From positions 1 through 40,073 of the IMG/VR virus record IMGVR_UViG_3300048589_000566: a DNA stretch of 40,073 nucleotides; one strand, given 5' to 3'. Within the stretch, counting starts at the first letter, position 1. Each line of letters begins with the position of its first letter. The notes beneath the pieces are model-generated. The model did no database searches and had not been told where the DNA came from. It saw only the letters and a list, made by a program, of their open reading frames with translations. Positions 1 through 8,060 of the stretch are shown one piece after another. This DNA is from a virus. A program made the translations under genes and the position numbers.

Positions 1-173
1 TCCACGCCGAGGTAGAAGTTGGTGCCCGCAGGAGGCGCCAACGGGCGCGTCATGCTCCCCACCAACCCGCCCCCCTGCGTGGCCAGGTACGTGAACCCTG
101 TGGGGTCGCCCGTCGCTTGAATCACGACCCATTGCACCGTGCCGACAAGGTTGGGGAAGTTTTGGAACGAGGC
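1..173. repeat. Terminal direct repeat, left copy (circular contig overlap)
   Basis: Bases 1-173 are the same as 39901-40073 except at position 46 (C here, T at 39946). An open reading frame runs through the join in phase, so this is best read as the overlap of a circular assembly rather than a true terminal repeat. The unit map is then 39,900 bp. A genuine short terminal repeat inside a structural gene would be unusual. Confidence 0.95.
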
Positions 174-581
174 GAGAATGTCCGGGAGGGTCGCCTCGGC
201 ATTACTCAGCACCATGCCGACGCCATTGCTATTGTCCCCCGGGTCAATGGCGGGGCTGACAAACTTCGCCCAGTGGGTTGCCTCCCCTCCCATCTCGGGT
301 CCATTGACGTTGGTCAATTCTGGGTCAAGTCCTGCGGACGGGAGGATGGTGGCGGCGTAGTCCGTCCCAGAGACCGCCGCGAACGTGGCGCCATCGGCGC
401 CGGAGGGAGCTGCGGGGACGTTGCTGGCCTGCGCCATCCACGGGTCCGGCTGCAGGCTGAACAGCCGCCGCAGAACCTCCTGCGAAATACGGACGTTGCT
501 GGTGCCGCGGCGAAGCACGAAGTCATCGTTGTCGTTCAGCGCGGTGGCCGCGGTCAGTTGGCTGATCTTCTGGTTCGCCAT
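1..581 (-). CDS. Fibre-like structural protein, N-terminal part (continues at 39900)
   Basis: This is the first 193 codons of a 697-residue protein completed by 39900 down to 38388. The ATG at 581 follows GGAG with a 5-base spacer and lies two bases after the stop of the head-tail adaptor gene. The N-terminus (MANQKISQLTAAT...) matches the short N-terminal segment common in phage tail-fibre and minor structural proteins, which usually anchors the fibre to the virion. The rest is rich in Gly, Pro, Ala and beta-prone residues, with no enzyme motif that I recognise. Its place between the head-tail adaptor and the gp10-like gene is unusual for a tail fibre, so a head fibre or collar whisker is possible. 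Residue 179 is Arg in this copy and His in the 39946 copy. Confidence 0.8.
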   Translation of the reverse strand, partial: MANQKISQLTAATALNDNDDFVLRRGTSNVRISQEVLRRLFSLQPDPWMAQASNVPAAPSGADGATFAAVSGTDYAATILPSAGLDPELTNVNGPEMGGEATHWAKFVSPAIDPGDNSNGVGMVLSNAEATLPDILASFQNFPNLVGTVQWVVIQATGDPTGFTYLATQGGGLVGSMTRPLAPPAGTNFYLGV

Positions 582-583
582 GA

Positions 584-1018
584 TCACTCCTGAAGCAAGA
601 AGTCGCCAGGTTCAAGGAGCATCAACCCGCCCCCCTCTTCCAGCGCGAAGCCATTATCAATGAGGTCGCCAGTCACCTGTTCGCCGAGACCGCGGCACGT
701 GAGTAGCATTTCACGGACGCCGGTGGCATCGAGTTGAATCGACCGCACGTCGTAAACGAAACCGCGCCACGTGATCCGCCAGGTCGGTAAGAAGTTCGGG
801 ATGGCGCGCAGCGCGACTTGAATAACGCTCTCGGCCTGACGGCTCTTGGCTTCCTCGAACTCACGCCCGGGTTCGCTCGTGATCTCGCACGGCACCGAGG
901 CGAAGAGCGTCGCCCAGGTTGGGATCACCTCACCCGTGACCGGGTCTTGCGTGGCGGCGGGTTCCTGCACCACGATCCGGTGGCGATAGCGACCGGGGTT
1001 CACGCCGCGCATCGTCAT
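584..1018 (-). CDS. Head-tail adaptor (SPP1 gp16 / HK97 gp7-like)
   Basis: A 144-residue protein whose N-terminal half (GRYRHRIVVQEP, then DPVTGEV, then W.TLFASVPCEI) matches the pattern of the small phage head-tail joining family (PF05521 type). These beta-rich proteins form a ring under the connector and help close the filled capsid. The ATG at 1018 overlaps the previous stop as ATGA; a second ATG six bases later is possible. It follows the gp6-like connector gene, the usual order in HK97-like morphogenesis modules, which supports the call. The C-terminus is rich in Gly and Leu. Confidence 0.75.
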   Translation of the reverse strand: MTMRGVNPGRYRHRIVVQEPAATQDPVTGEVIPTWATLFASVPCEITSEPGREFEEAKSRQAESVIQVALRAIPNFLPTWRITWRGFVYDVRSIQLDATGVREMLLTCRGLGEQVTGDLIDNGFALEEGGGLMLLEPGDFLLQE

Positions 1019-1344
1019 ACACCAAGACCGAGGCGCTGGAAGTGGAGCAGAGCGTCAGCGGCTGGCATGCGCGTGTATATCGTTCCGGTCACGCCCGCCG
1101 TGCGGTGCTCATAGAACTCGGCGCAATACGCGAGGATCGCCTGCACCACGGGTTTGGGCACCACGTCGTCGGGCGTGGCCAGCCACTCGGAGCCGGCGGG
1201 TTGGGCGTCGGCGATGGCCGTGCGGTTCATAATGGCGGCGCAATGAGCCTCGGCGGCGTCAAGGCACTGTTGAATATACGTGTCGTCGTCGGAGTGAATG
1301 ACCGCCAGGTGCGCCTTGGTCAAGTCGAGGCTAACGTAACTCAC
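1015..1344 (-). CDS. Head-tail connector protein (HK97 gp6-like)
   Basis: A 109-residue, mostly helical protein. The opening (SLDLTKAHLAV), the paired-helix pattern (YIQQCLDAAEAHCAAIM) and a middle segment (KPVVQAILAYCAEFYEHR) are typical of the gp6-like connector family (PF05135 type), which forms a ring at the portal vertex. The start is GTG at 1344, chosen because GGAGG lies 8 bases upstream. A 66-base gap with a GC-rich hairpin separates it from the capsid gene. It overlaps the adaptor gene by ATGA. Confidence 0.75.
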   Translation of the reverse strand: MSYVSLDLTKAHLAVIHSDDDTYIQQCLDAAEAHCAAIMNRTAIADAQPAGSEWLATPDDVVPKPVVQAILAYCAEFYEHRTAGVTGTIYTRMPAADALLHFQRLGLGV

Positions 1345-1369
1345 GCGATAGTCCTCCGATGAATGAAGC

Positions 1370-1393
1370 GCGGCGGGTTTCCGTCCCCGCCGC
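1370..1393 (-). terminator. GC-rich hairpin between capsid and connector genes
   Basis: A perfect 8-bp stem (GCGGCGGG at 1370-1377 pairing with CCCGCCGC at 1386-1393) and an 8-nt loop lie just after the capsid stop in the direction of transcription. No U-tract follows, so full intrinsic termination is doubtful. It could be a partial terminator or an RNA-stability element that raises capsid mRNA relative to downstream genes. Confidence 0.4.
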
Positions 1394-1410
1394 TACCCCA
1401 TCAGCCGCCC

Positions 1411-2595
1411 TTACAGGCCGGCAATGCTGCCCTTCACGAACGCCTGCGGCCGCTTGACCGCCATCGCCAGACGCTCTTCGACGCGGACGGTGATCATGTT
1501 GTTGACGAAGTCGTCCTCGTTCTGCGTGGCGATGACGACGTTCAGGTCCTCACGGTCGTAGAGCATCGCGCCCTGCTGGAAGGCACCGACCAGCGCGGTG
1601 TCGACTGCCATCGCCTGCGTGGCGACGACCGGGCGATTCCACAGGCTCGGGTTCAGCAGGTTGCCCGGCATCCCGAACAGGTAGGCGTTCGTGGTGTCCT
1701 TCGACAACTCGATGCCCGCCCAGTTGATCGGGTTGAGCACGAGAGCATCCGCTTCGTACTCCGCCAGCGAGGCCTGCAGGATCATCAGGCGCAGACGGTC
1801 GATCACGTTCTCCGCCACGACCGTCACGCCTGGGTTCACGTAGGCCTGCGCCTGCGTGTAAATGCCGTTCATGTTCAGGCCGACGCCGTTGCCGAGCAGC
1901 AGTTGCAGTTCTTCCTTGTACTTCAGCCCCCAGGTCATCGCGTTGTTGATCTCGCCCTGCAGCGCGGGCACATCGTCCAGAATCTGTTTGGCGAGTTTGA
2001 TGAAGTGGGCGATGGTCACCACGTTCGCGGTCATCGCTTCGTAGGTGATGTCGCTTTCCGGTTTCCGGGTGTTCTCGGCGACCGGGGCGGCGTTGTTGGT
2101 GAACAGCGTTTCCTTCATGTAGACGATGGAGGCGGCGCTCGTGCGGTTCTGCGCGAGGAGGTCACGGATCGTCAAGCGACGGCGGGGCGTCGGGATGATG
2201 CCGTCGTACTGCGGGACGAGGAGGTCACCGGCGGAAGCCGGATCGCTGGTCACCGCGGCGTTGACGTTGATCCGAGCCGACATGCCGACCTGAGCGCCAC
2301 CGGCAATGAGCGCCTTCAGTTGCTCGGAGCTCCCGGCGATCTCGCCCGCGGTCAGGCGCTTGACCCTGCCGCCGGCACCGCCCTGCTCCAGTTTCACGAT
2401 GAGTTGCTCGGCGGCCCCCAGGCGCTGAGTGAGCGCGCCCTGCTCGGAGAGCACCTTGTCCACGGCGGCGCGGGTCTCCCCCGTCATCTCGCCGAGGCGC
2501 TTCTGTTCCTTGGCCACGACTTCGGCGTGGGTACGGACCTGGTCACCGACGACCTTCAGGTCGTCGCGCAGTGCCTTGATGTCTTCTTCTTTCAC
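1411..2595 (-). CDS. Major capsid protein, HK97 fold, with N-terminal scaffold domain
   Basis: A 394-residue protein. Residues 1-70 are charged and heptad-rich, as in the delta (scaffold) domain of HK97-type capsid proteins that lack a separate scaffold gene. The main domain seems to begin near residue 105, after which come a DLLVPQY-type segment, an RLTIRDLL segment and a C-terminal VRVEERLAMAVKRPQAFVKG that are typical of the family. The adjacent upstream protease presumably removes the N-terminal domain during maturation; the cut site is not evident but probably lies around residues 80-108. The start is GTG at 2595, overlapping the protease stop as GTGA. Confidence 0.92.
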   Translation of the reverse strand: MKEEDIKALRDDLKVVGDQVRTHAEVVAKEQKRLGEMTGETRAAVDKVLSEQGALTQRLGAAEQLIVKLEQGGAGGRVKRLTAGEIAGSSEQLKALIAGGAQVGMSARINVNAAVTSDPASAGDLLVPQYDGIIPTPRRRLTIRDLLAQNRTSAASIVYMKETLFTNNAAPVAENTRKPESDITYEAMTANVVTIAHFIKLAKQILDDVPALQGEINNAMTWGLKYKEELQLLLGNGVGLNMNGIYTQAQAYVNPGVTVVAENVIDRLRLMILQASLAEYEADALVLNPINWAGIELSKDTTNAYLFGMPGNLLNPSLWNRPVVATQAMAVDTALVGAFQQGAMLYDREDLNVVIATQNEDDFVNNMITVRVEERLAMAVKRPQAFVKGSIAGL

Positions 2596-3455
2596 GACAG
2601 TATCCTCGTCAATTCACGGGAGAGTTGAGCGACCTCTTGCGCGAGTGCAGCGTTCTGCGTGCTCTCACCGGTGGGGTCATCCTCACCGTTGCCGGTAGCG
2701 CCAGGCGTACCGGTCTTGAACTCCTGCATGAGTTTACGCCGCTCGCTGCGGGTCATGCCAGACTTGGCAAGCATGACATCCATCTTGCGCGCTGCGTAGG
2801 CTCCTGCCTTGGCGGAAGTATCCACCGAAACCTGGTCGGAGTCAAGGAGCGAGTCAGCGAAACCTTTGTCGACCGCTTCGCTCCCGCCGAGCCACGTCTC
2901 CTTGTCCATCATGCCAGCGATATCCGCGGCGTCGCCGCCAGATCGTACCGCGTAGATGTCCGCCATGGCGCGGTCGAAAGGCTCGAGCGTGTCGGCGTAC
3001 TCCCGGAGATCGTGCCGGTTTCCCATGGCCACGACCCACGAGTTGTGAATCATCAGGAAACCGGCGCGGGCAATCTGCACCGTGTCGCCGGCCATGGCGA
3101 TGATCGACGCGGCCGACGCCGCGAGGCCCAGCACCTTGATCGTAACGTCGCCCTTGTGCTCGCGCAGCATGTTGTAGATGGCGAGCCCCTCGAACATATC
3201 GCCGCCCGGCGAGTTGATGCTGACCGACACAGGCGTTCCTTCCGCGAGGCCACGCAGGCGCTCCTGCACGGCGCGGGCCGTCACGCCCTCGCCCGACCAT
3301 GGGTCAAAGCCGATGACATCGAACATCTCGATCTCGACCGGGTCGGGTTTCTGCGTCCGCAGTTGCGGGTTCCAGCGCTCCAGTGCTGAGGGCGTGATAT
3401 CGCAGGACACGCCGTCGATGCGCGAGGCGGGGGCGGTGGGGAGTTTCTTTTTCAT
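2592..3455 (-). CDS. Prohead protease, ClpP-like
   Basis: A 287-residue protein with the ClpP/crotonase serine-protease fold. The oxyanion-type segment SINSPGGDMFEG is at residues 79-90, the nucleophile is expected at Ser114 in GLAASAAS, and the general-base His is at 137 in MIHNSW. An Asp of the MMDKETWLGG segment (about 182-191) is a candidate third member. The C-terminal 70 residues are charged and may be a scaffold-like tail. In HK97-like phages such proteases sit between portal and capsid and process the capsid N-terminus, as here. The ATG at 3455 overlaps the portal stop (ATGA). Confidence 0.9.
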   Translation of the reverse strand: MKKKLPTAPASRIDGVSCDITPSALERWNPQLRTQKPDPVEIEMFDVIGFDPWSGEGVTARAVQERLRGLAEGTPVSVSINSPGGDMFEGLAIYNMLREHKGDVTIKVLGLAASAASIIAMAGDTVQIARAGFLMIHNSWVVAMGNRHDLREYADTLEPFDRAMADIYAVRSGGDAADIAGMMDKETWLGGSEAVDKGFADSLLDSDQVSVDTSAKAGAYAARKMDVMLAKSGMTRSERRKLMQEFKTGTPGATGNGEDDPTGESTQNAALAQEVAQLSRELTRILS

Positions 3456-4687
3456 GGCGTATTCCCGAGTTGGTCAATCGGAATGAGGTTGCTCTGCACG
3501 GTGTACGTGTCGCCGCCGTCAATCGGCGGCATGTTCTCTTTCGCCCGGACTTCGTTGCGGCTCATCCAGCCATTCTGCGTTGCGCTCGCGTACATCTCGC
3601 GGCGGGCGGCGCTGTCGCCGCGCAGCAGCGCATCGACGTTGAACTCGGCGTAGTAGCGCCCCTGCTCCGCCGGGGTCAGGAGCATCGTGTTGATCCCCTG
3701 CTCGATCCGAGTCAGCCACGGGCGCAACGTGAACTGGAGGAAGCCAATCTGTTGCTGTTCAATACCGGTACCCCAGCTCGTTGACTTCTCGGAGTGCCCG
3801 ACCATGAAGGGCGGCACCCGGAACCAGCGGCAAATCTCTTCCACGCCGAACGCCCGCGACTCGAGGAGCTGGGCATCTTTCGGGTCGATGCCAATGCGCA
3901 TCGAGTCCATGCCCGCCTCAAAGATCGCTGGCTTGCCGGAGTTGAGCGCGCCAGAGATCACGGCGATGGCCTCTCGCGCTTGCTCGCGCTGGTTGTCCTT
4001 GAGAAGTTGCGGGAACTTGAAAGCGGTGGTTGGCATGAGCCCGTTCTTGAACGTCGCGCTCGACGCCTGGTCAGCAGCGAGCGCCGCGCCAAACATATTG
4101 GCGCCGTAACAGATCACCGACACGCCGTTCACGCCATCGAGGGAAAACCCGGGGAGCGTGAACACGTCCGCCTTGGCGATCTCGCGCTGAGTCACGCGGC
4201 CGAAGGCGTCGACCTCCTTGTATAGGTAGACCTCGCGGTTGCCGCGAATCGTGAGCATCAGGTTACCCGGCACGAGGAACTTCAGCGCGACGAGACGGTC
4301 ACCGATGCGAAGTTTCTCAGCGCGACCCGCGCCGCGCAAGAGCATCGCGGCGATGGTCGATTCCCAGTGCACCGCGGCCGTCGTGTCAGCGTTCGGCTTC
4401 GAGTGGATGATACTGTAGAGCGGATGGGTCGTGGCCGGAACCCGCGACCCGTTCGGCCGCCGCTCATAGAGGTTGAGCGGGAGCGTGGCGATGGTTTCAG
4501 AGATCAAGCGCGTGCAGGCCCAGGTCGCCGAGAGGGAGAGCATGCTCTGTTCCGTCACGGTCGTACCAGCGCCAGAACTCGTGGCGCCCAGAGTGCCGAG
4601 GAAAACCGACTCAGGCACCGGGGCTCCGCCGAGCATCGTGATCAGCGCCGAGCGAATCTTGCCGGGGGTTTTGCGTTGTTCAGTCAT
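3452..4687 (-). CDS. Portal protein (HK97 family)
   Basis: A 411-residue portal subunit; twelve copies form the DNA-entry ring at one capsid vertex and dock the terminase. Recognisable family segments are SATWACTRLISETIATLPLN near the N-terminus, HPLYSIIHSKPN, and the C-terminal FRVPPFMVGHSEKSTSWGTG followed by a QQQIGFLQFTLRPWL helix. The ATG at 4687 overlaps the large terminase stop (ATGA). The frame stays open further upstream inside the terminase gene, but that region has no portal character. Length is typical for HK97-type portals. Confidence 0.92.
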   Translation of the reverse strand: MTEQRKTPGKIRSALITMLGGAPVPESVFLGTLGATSSGAGTTVTEQSMLSLSATWACTRLISETIATLPLNLYERRPNGSRVPATTHPLYSIIHSKPNADTTAAVHWESTIAAMLLRGAGRAEKLRIGDRLVALKFLVPGNLMLTIRGNREVYLYKEVDAFGRVTQREIAKADVFTLPGFSLDGVNGVSVICYGANMFGAALAADQASSATFKNGLMPTTAFKFPQLLKDNQREQAREAIAVISGALNSGKPAIFEAGMDSMRIGIDPKDAQLLESRAFGVEEICRWFRVPPFMVGHSEKSTSWGTGIEQQQIGFLQFTLRPWLTRIEQGINTMLLTPAEQGRYYAEFNVDALLRGDSAARREMYASATQNGWMSRNEVRAKENMPPIDGGDTYTVQSNLIPIDQLGNTP

Positions 4688-6261
4688 GCCGTCACCGGAT
4701 TGCGGAGGAAGCCCATCATCGCGGCACCCTCGTCGGTTGACTTGGACCAGGCGCCAATGGCCATTGTCAGTGCTACCATGCCGTCGATCCTGCCCGTGAC
4801 CTTTTGCTTGTCCAGCTTCCGGTTGCCAGCGGGGTCCTTCGAGACCGCGGCGTTCGCTGCACACATTGTCAGGACCGGGTGCATGCCGTGCGCGAGTCTA
4901 TTATTCAAAAGTAACTCCTCCACTTTGTCAAGCGCGGGACTCATGTCTTTGTAACCCTGACCAAACGGTTGCAACGGCAGAACCAGGTCGAGGCGGTCGC
5001 ACTCCTTCTTGAACACGTCGATGCGCCAGCGGTCGAAACCAATCACCTCGCAGTCACTCTCGGCGAGAATGTCGGCGAGTTGTTTCGCCACGTACTCATA
5101 GTCCACGGTCTTGCTAGGCGTCGTGAGCAACCAGCCGTCACGGACCCAGACATCGTAGGGTTGACGGTCGCGGTCGCTCCTCTCCCGCAGCCCGTACTCT
5201 GGGGTCCAGAAGTACGGCCAGACCTGGATCACGCCGCCGACCTCGGCGATGAATACCGCGGCGGTCAGGTCCGTGCGCGAGGAAAGGTCGAGGCCGCCAT
5301 ATACGGTCACGTTGCGCATGGGCAAGGGAGGTGGGGAGTTAGATTCCCAGACGCGCCGCGACACGAACGGCGAGAACACGGTCACACGCTGGTTGAGGTT
5401 TAGGTTCCTAAAAGTGTTCTCGAACGAAGGCATGCGTGCGGCCTTCTCCGCCTGCTTGCGCATATCCTCCAGCGAACGGAACTTGCCGAGAGCCGGGTTG
5501 CTAGCGCGCCATCCTTCCTCACTCAACAGCGGAGCGTCGGGCGGCGTTTCGTAAACGTGGCACACTGTCTTCGCCGGTTGATTGCGCCGGGCGTCGTCGA
5601 TCTGCACGCTGAAGAAGTCGGCATCGGTCGCGGACTGCGTGCTGATATAGATGAGCAGCGGTTTCTCATACGCGCCCTGCGCGGTCGTGATCGCGTCGAC
5701 AAAGTCACTCTGCGGGCCGCGAATCTGTCCGACCTCGTCGAGGATCGCCAGCACGGGGCTCTTACCGTGCGCGGTCGTTTTCTCCGCGCTGATCGCCTGG
5801 TACTCCACGTTCATCGGCAGGCCGACCAGGCGTTTGGTCGAGGGTATCTGCCGGATCAACGGCCGGAGTTTCGGCGAGAGGCGGGCGCACTTCGAGGCGA
5901 GATTGTAGACCTCCGCCGCCTGATCTCGCGACATCGCGCCACTGATGATGCGCGAGTTCAGCATCGCTTCCGGGCCGACCAGGTGCGCCAGCAGGATGAA
6001 AGCGATGGTTGCGGTCTTGGCGTTCTTGCGGGCGATGCTCAGGATCGCCGTGTCCGTCACGGCGGGGTTGTCGTAGATGGCGAGGATGAACAACCGCTGG
6101 AAGTCATCGAGCACGACCGGCGTGCCAACGAGCGTCCCCTCCGGGACCACGCAGTGGCTTTCGATGAACCGGATGACCCGCTCGCCGCGGGTGAGGTCAC
6201 GGGTCGGGATGCCGGTCAGGTCGCGCAGGAGCGGGCGAGGCCCGCAGGCGATGGGGTCCAT
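4684..6261 (-). CDS. terL: Terminase large subunit
   Basis: A 525-residue packaging motor of the HK97-like terminase family. The ATPase part shows a degenerate Walker A (SIARKNAKTA, about residues 75-84) and a Walker B ending in acidic residues (VLAILDEVGQI). The C-terminal RNase H-like nuclease part has GGLDLSSRTDLTA, a central FDRW and a closing IDGMVALTMAIGAW, where the acidic metal ligands are expected. It acts at the portal, cutting and pumping DNA into the prohead. I chose the ATG at 6261, which overlaps the small subunit stop as TGATG; an in-frame TTG lies one codon earlier. Confidence 0.93.
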   Translation of the reverse strand: MDPIACGPRPLLRDLTGIPTRDLTRGERVIRFIESHCVVPEGTLVGTPVVLDDFQRLFILAIYDNPAVTDTAILSIARKNAKTATIAFILLAHLVGPEAMLNSRIISGAMSRDQAAEVYNLASKCARLSPKLRPLIRQIPSTKRLVGLPMNVEYQAISAEKTTAHGKSPVLAILDEVGQIRGPQSDFVDAITTAQGAYEKPLLIYISTQSATDADFFSVQIDDARRNQPAKTVCHVYETPPDAPLLSEEGWRASNPALGKFRSLEDMRKQAEKAARMPSFENTFRNLNLNQRVTVFSPFVSRRVWESNSPPPLPMRNVTVYGGLDLSSRTDLTAAVFIAEVGGVIQVWPYFWTPEYGLRERSDRDRQPYDVWVRDGWLLTTPSKTVDYEYVAKQLADILAESDCEVIGFDRWRIDVFKKECDRLDLVLPLQPFGQGYKDMSPALDKVEELLLNNRLAHGMHPVLTMCAANAAVSKDPAGNRKLDKQKVTGRIDGMVALTMAIGAWSKSTDEGAAMMGFLRNPVTA

Positions 6262-6737
6262 CAATGCGCGGGCGCCCGGGGGATCAGGTCTTCGTCGGCG
6301 TGGTCAAGCAGTTGTCCCGCCTCGCGCTGCTTCTTCAGCCCCTTGCCTTGGTCACGGCTATCGCCGTTTTTCGCCAGCGCGTGAATCTGTAGCGTGCGTG
6401 ACAGCCCCACGATCCGGCGTGTTAGCGTCTCAATGACCGCGTGTTTCGGGTTGGCGATGGGCGTGCCCTTGTTGTTCCTGATCACGTGACCCTCACGGTC
6501 GAGTTCCTCCTGTAACTTCTCCACGTCGGCCATGCAGCGCGCCAGCGCGGCCGCCATCGCCAGGTCGTGATCGTCCCAGGTCTCACGCGCGCGGGAGAGG
6601 ACAATACCGTCCCAGAACGGACGGTCGCCCGGGCGGAGCGTGAGGTGGGCCGGGGGATCGAGCGGGCCGGCCGCGGCGGCCGCCATCGCCCGGGTTTCCC
6701 CTGTCACGGAGTCGCATCTCTGCCGTCTGTTTGTCAT
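6261..6737 (-). CDS. terS: Terminase small subunit
   Basis: A 158-residue protein immediately before the large terminase. After a disordered Ala/Pro-rich start it has a helical middle (DDHDLAMAAALARCMADVEKLQEEL), a conserved-looking VIRNNKGTPIANPKHAVIETL segment and a closing helix of the type seen in P27-like small terminases. These recognise the packaging site and load the large subunit. The ATG at 6737 has GAGG six bases upstream. The charged C-terminal tail (GKGLKKQREAG, then acidic) could contact the large subunit. Confidence 0.82.
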   Translation of the reverse strand: MTNRRQRCDSVTGETRAMAAAAAGPLDPPAHLTLRPGDRPFWDGIVLSRARETWDDHDLAMAAALARCMADVEKLQEELDREGHVIRNNKGTPIANPKHAVIETLTRRIVGLSRTLQIHALAKNGDSRDQGKGLKKQREAGQLLDHADEDLIPRAPAH

Positions 6738-6820
6738 TTGTGGCCTCGTTTTCTGGGTTACCGCATTAGTTAACCTGCGGGTGCGGGCTTCAAAACCCGG
6801 CGCCGAACTTCTGTCCCCCC

Positions 6821-7156
6821 CTACGGGGAAGGGTCGGGTGGTCCATGTTGGGGCGCCTCGGTGGCCCAGTGGTGCGAGGGGTCACAGGGGAAGCCCTGCG
6901 CATCCCCTCCGCGCAGACCCCGCCCGTGCTCCATCGCCTGTTTGGTCCCATCGTGACAGAGCTTACAAAGGGACTGTAGCGCACCGTAATGAAAGAGGTG
7001 AGGGTCGCCGCGGTGGGGGATCACGTGATCGGCGATGGTCGCGCTCACGATCCGACCACGAGCAAGACAGAAGCGGCAGAGCGGTTCGGCGGCGAGTTGC
7101 GCGGCGCGCCGTTTCTTCCACGTGGCGTTGTTGTAGAGGTGATGATGTTGACTCAT
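6821..7156 (-). CDS. HNH endonuclease, terminase-associated
   Basis: A 111-residue HNH nuclease. Zinc-knuckle cysteines are at 27 and 30 (CRFC) and 64 and 67 (CKLC), the first catalytic His is in ADHVIPH (residues 42-48), and the last metal-binding His is 68 (CHDG). Small HNH proteins next to the terminase are typical of cos-packaging phages, where they work with the large terminase to cut concatemers. The Pro/His-rich C-terminus is probably disordered. The ATG at 7156 overlaps the preceding small gene as ATGA. About 80 bases separate it from the small terminase gene and hold nothing that I recognise. Confidence 0.88.
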   Translation of the reverse strand: MSQHHHLYNNATWKKRRAAQLAAEPLCRFCLARGRIVSATIADHVIPHRGDPHLFHYGALQSLCKLCHDGTKQAMEHGRGLRGGDAQGFPCDPSHHWATEAPQHGPPDPSP

Positions 7157-7311
7157 CGCGGCGAACCGTCGAGGTAGCAGGTCTCGTCGTCTCCCGGCTC
7201 ATCGACGGGGAGGGCGTCAAGCAGGACTGCCAGGTGCTGGAGCATCGTGGTCAAGACCCGCGTGTTCTCCCGGATGGCTTCGAGCAACTCGACGTGCTGT
7301 TGATCGGTCAT
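7153..7311 (-). CDS. Small protein opening the late operon
   Basis: A 52-residue acidic protein: a hydrophobic helical core (HVELLEAIRENTRVLTTMLQ) followed by an acidic tail (DEPGDDE). I do not recognise a family. The start at 7311 is supported by GGAGG about 10 bases upstream (7322-7326), and its stop overlaps the HNH start (ATGA), so it is translationally coupled. It is the first gene after the 7.3-7.5 kb intergenic region and thus the first late gene. Confidence 0.65.
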   Translation of the reverse strand: MTDQQHVELLEAIRENTRVLTTMLQHLAVLLDALPVDEPGDDETCYLDGSPR

Positions 7312-7562
7312 GCTGTTTGATCCTCCGGGGGATATTCTATAGGGGATTTTGGGGAAGTTTTTTTCTGGGTGGTATCACCTCGTATACGGTGAACTAGGTT
7401 GACTGATATCCCGCTCGAACCCTTGCAATCTCTGGCTTTGATCTCTGACAGGTATCATCCGTCAAACCATCCTGATACCCTACTGATAATCGTCTAACGC
7501 ATTGATCATCATGCAGAATCATTCGCTCAGTATCAGTAAATCACCAAAAACCGGGATTTTTT
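7312..7562. promoter_or_regulatory. Early/late boundary intergenic region A
   Basis: This 251-base non-coding stretch is visibly richer in A and T than its surroundings and separates the end of the early unit from the first late gene. It holds one CTATAGGGG palindrome half (7335-7345); a second copy lies just outside, within the nuclease gene end (7589-7600). It has CTGATA at 7403, 7472 and 7483, TATCAG at 7531, and a GGTGAACTAG motif at 7388-7397 that also occurs in inverted orientation at 28481-28490. The minus-strand sequence TATAGAAT at 7335-7342 could act as a -10 box just ahead of the late RBS, but I see no good -35. A packaging site may also lie here. Confidence 0.6.
7335..7345. promoter_or_regulatory. 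CTATAGGGG element, copy 1 (late leader)
   Basis: The sequence TTCTATAGGGG lies 9 bases upstream of the late-operon RBS (7322-7326). It is an imperfect version of the CCCCTATAGGGG palindrome found at 7589 and 28314. On the coding strand it reads CCCCTATAGAAT, so it could be either an operator or part of a promoter. Confidence 0.5.
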
Positions 7563-8042
7563 CTACTCAGCGCGTGCCATCCCTTTTTCCCCTATAGGGG
7601 GCCACGAAACGAGCACGGCCGCCAGCAACTCCCACTCTTCGGCGCTGACCCGCGGTCCTCCACGCCACGCCGCGGTCGACTCGAGATCGCCCACGGTCAT
7701 GCCGTTGAACTCGCGGCACCATGATCCGTGCACCAGGTAGAGGCGCTGACCGACCTGGGCGAATATCCACGCACGACCGCCCAGCGCCACGTGCTCGGCG
7801 ATCCAGTCGATCTGTTCAGGGGAGAGGCCGTGCTGACTCTTGAACACGGCGGTCGTCTCGCGCTTGGGCGGCTGCCCCTGCTTGAACTCGACCCATCCCT
7901 CCGCGGCGACCGTCCCCGGAAGGGGCACGACAAACGAGCAGTCCGGCGTCCCCCGCTCTAGGGCGTTTTCCATCCGGCGGAACCGCCCCCTCCCCCGGAG
8001 GCCGTCCCGGAACCGGGTCCAGGTCCCTGACTCCTTCCCCAT
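7563..8042 (-). CDS. PD-(D/E)XK nuclease, VRR-NUC-like
   Basis: A 159-residue small nuclease. The expected active-site residues appear in order: Glu25 (RRMENAL), Asp34 in GTPD (31-34), and Glu52 with Lys54 in EFK. A Gln/Leu-rich LSPEQIDWI helix (73-81) and a strand pair (RAWIFAQVGQRLYLV) complete the core seen in VRR-NUC and related structure-specific nucleases. It could resolve branched replication or packaging intermediates. It is the last gene of the early unit. The start at 8042 has only a G-rich RBS (GGGGG, 3-base spacer). A perfect CCCCTATAGGGG palindrome lies inside its last codons. Confidence 0.72.
   Translation of the reverse strand: MGKESGTWTRFRDGLRGRGRFRRMENALERGTPDCSFVVPLPGTVAAEGWVEFKQGQPPKRETTAVFKSQHGLSPEQIDWIAEHVALGGRAWIFAQVGQRLYLVHGSWCREFNGMTVGDLESTAAWRGGPRVSAEEWELLAAVLVSWPPIGEKGMARAE
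7589..7600. promoter_or_regulatory. CCCCTATAGGGG palindrome, copy 2
   Basis: A perfect 12-base palindrome within the 3' end of the nuclease gene, at the right edge of region A. Together with the nearby GCCATCCCT (7576-7584) it matches copy 4 at 28537, where GCCATCCCT again lies 7-8 bases away on the same side. This shared layout suggests that the two intergenic regions are related. Confidence 0.5.
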
Positions 8043-8060
8043 ACGCCCCCGGGAACCGGT

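Noticed and set aside
1-173. True short direct terminal repeats of the virion DNA
   Set aside because: The repeat lies inside a gene that is continuous through the join, and its size is typical of assembly overlap; nothing marks physical ends here.
1363-2628. Long plus-strand ORF opposite the capsid gene (421 codons)
   Set aside because: It mirrors the codon structure of the capsid gene in GC-rich DNA, is Arg/His/Val-biased, lacks an RBS and resembles no protein.
7312-7562. Assignment of the cos site to region A
   Set aside because: HNH plus terminase suggests cos packaging and this region is a natural candidate, but I see no ends, no overhang-type repeat and no conserved cos motif to place it.
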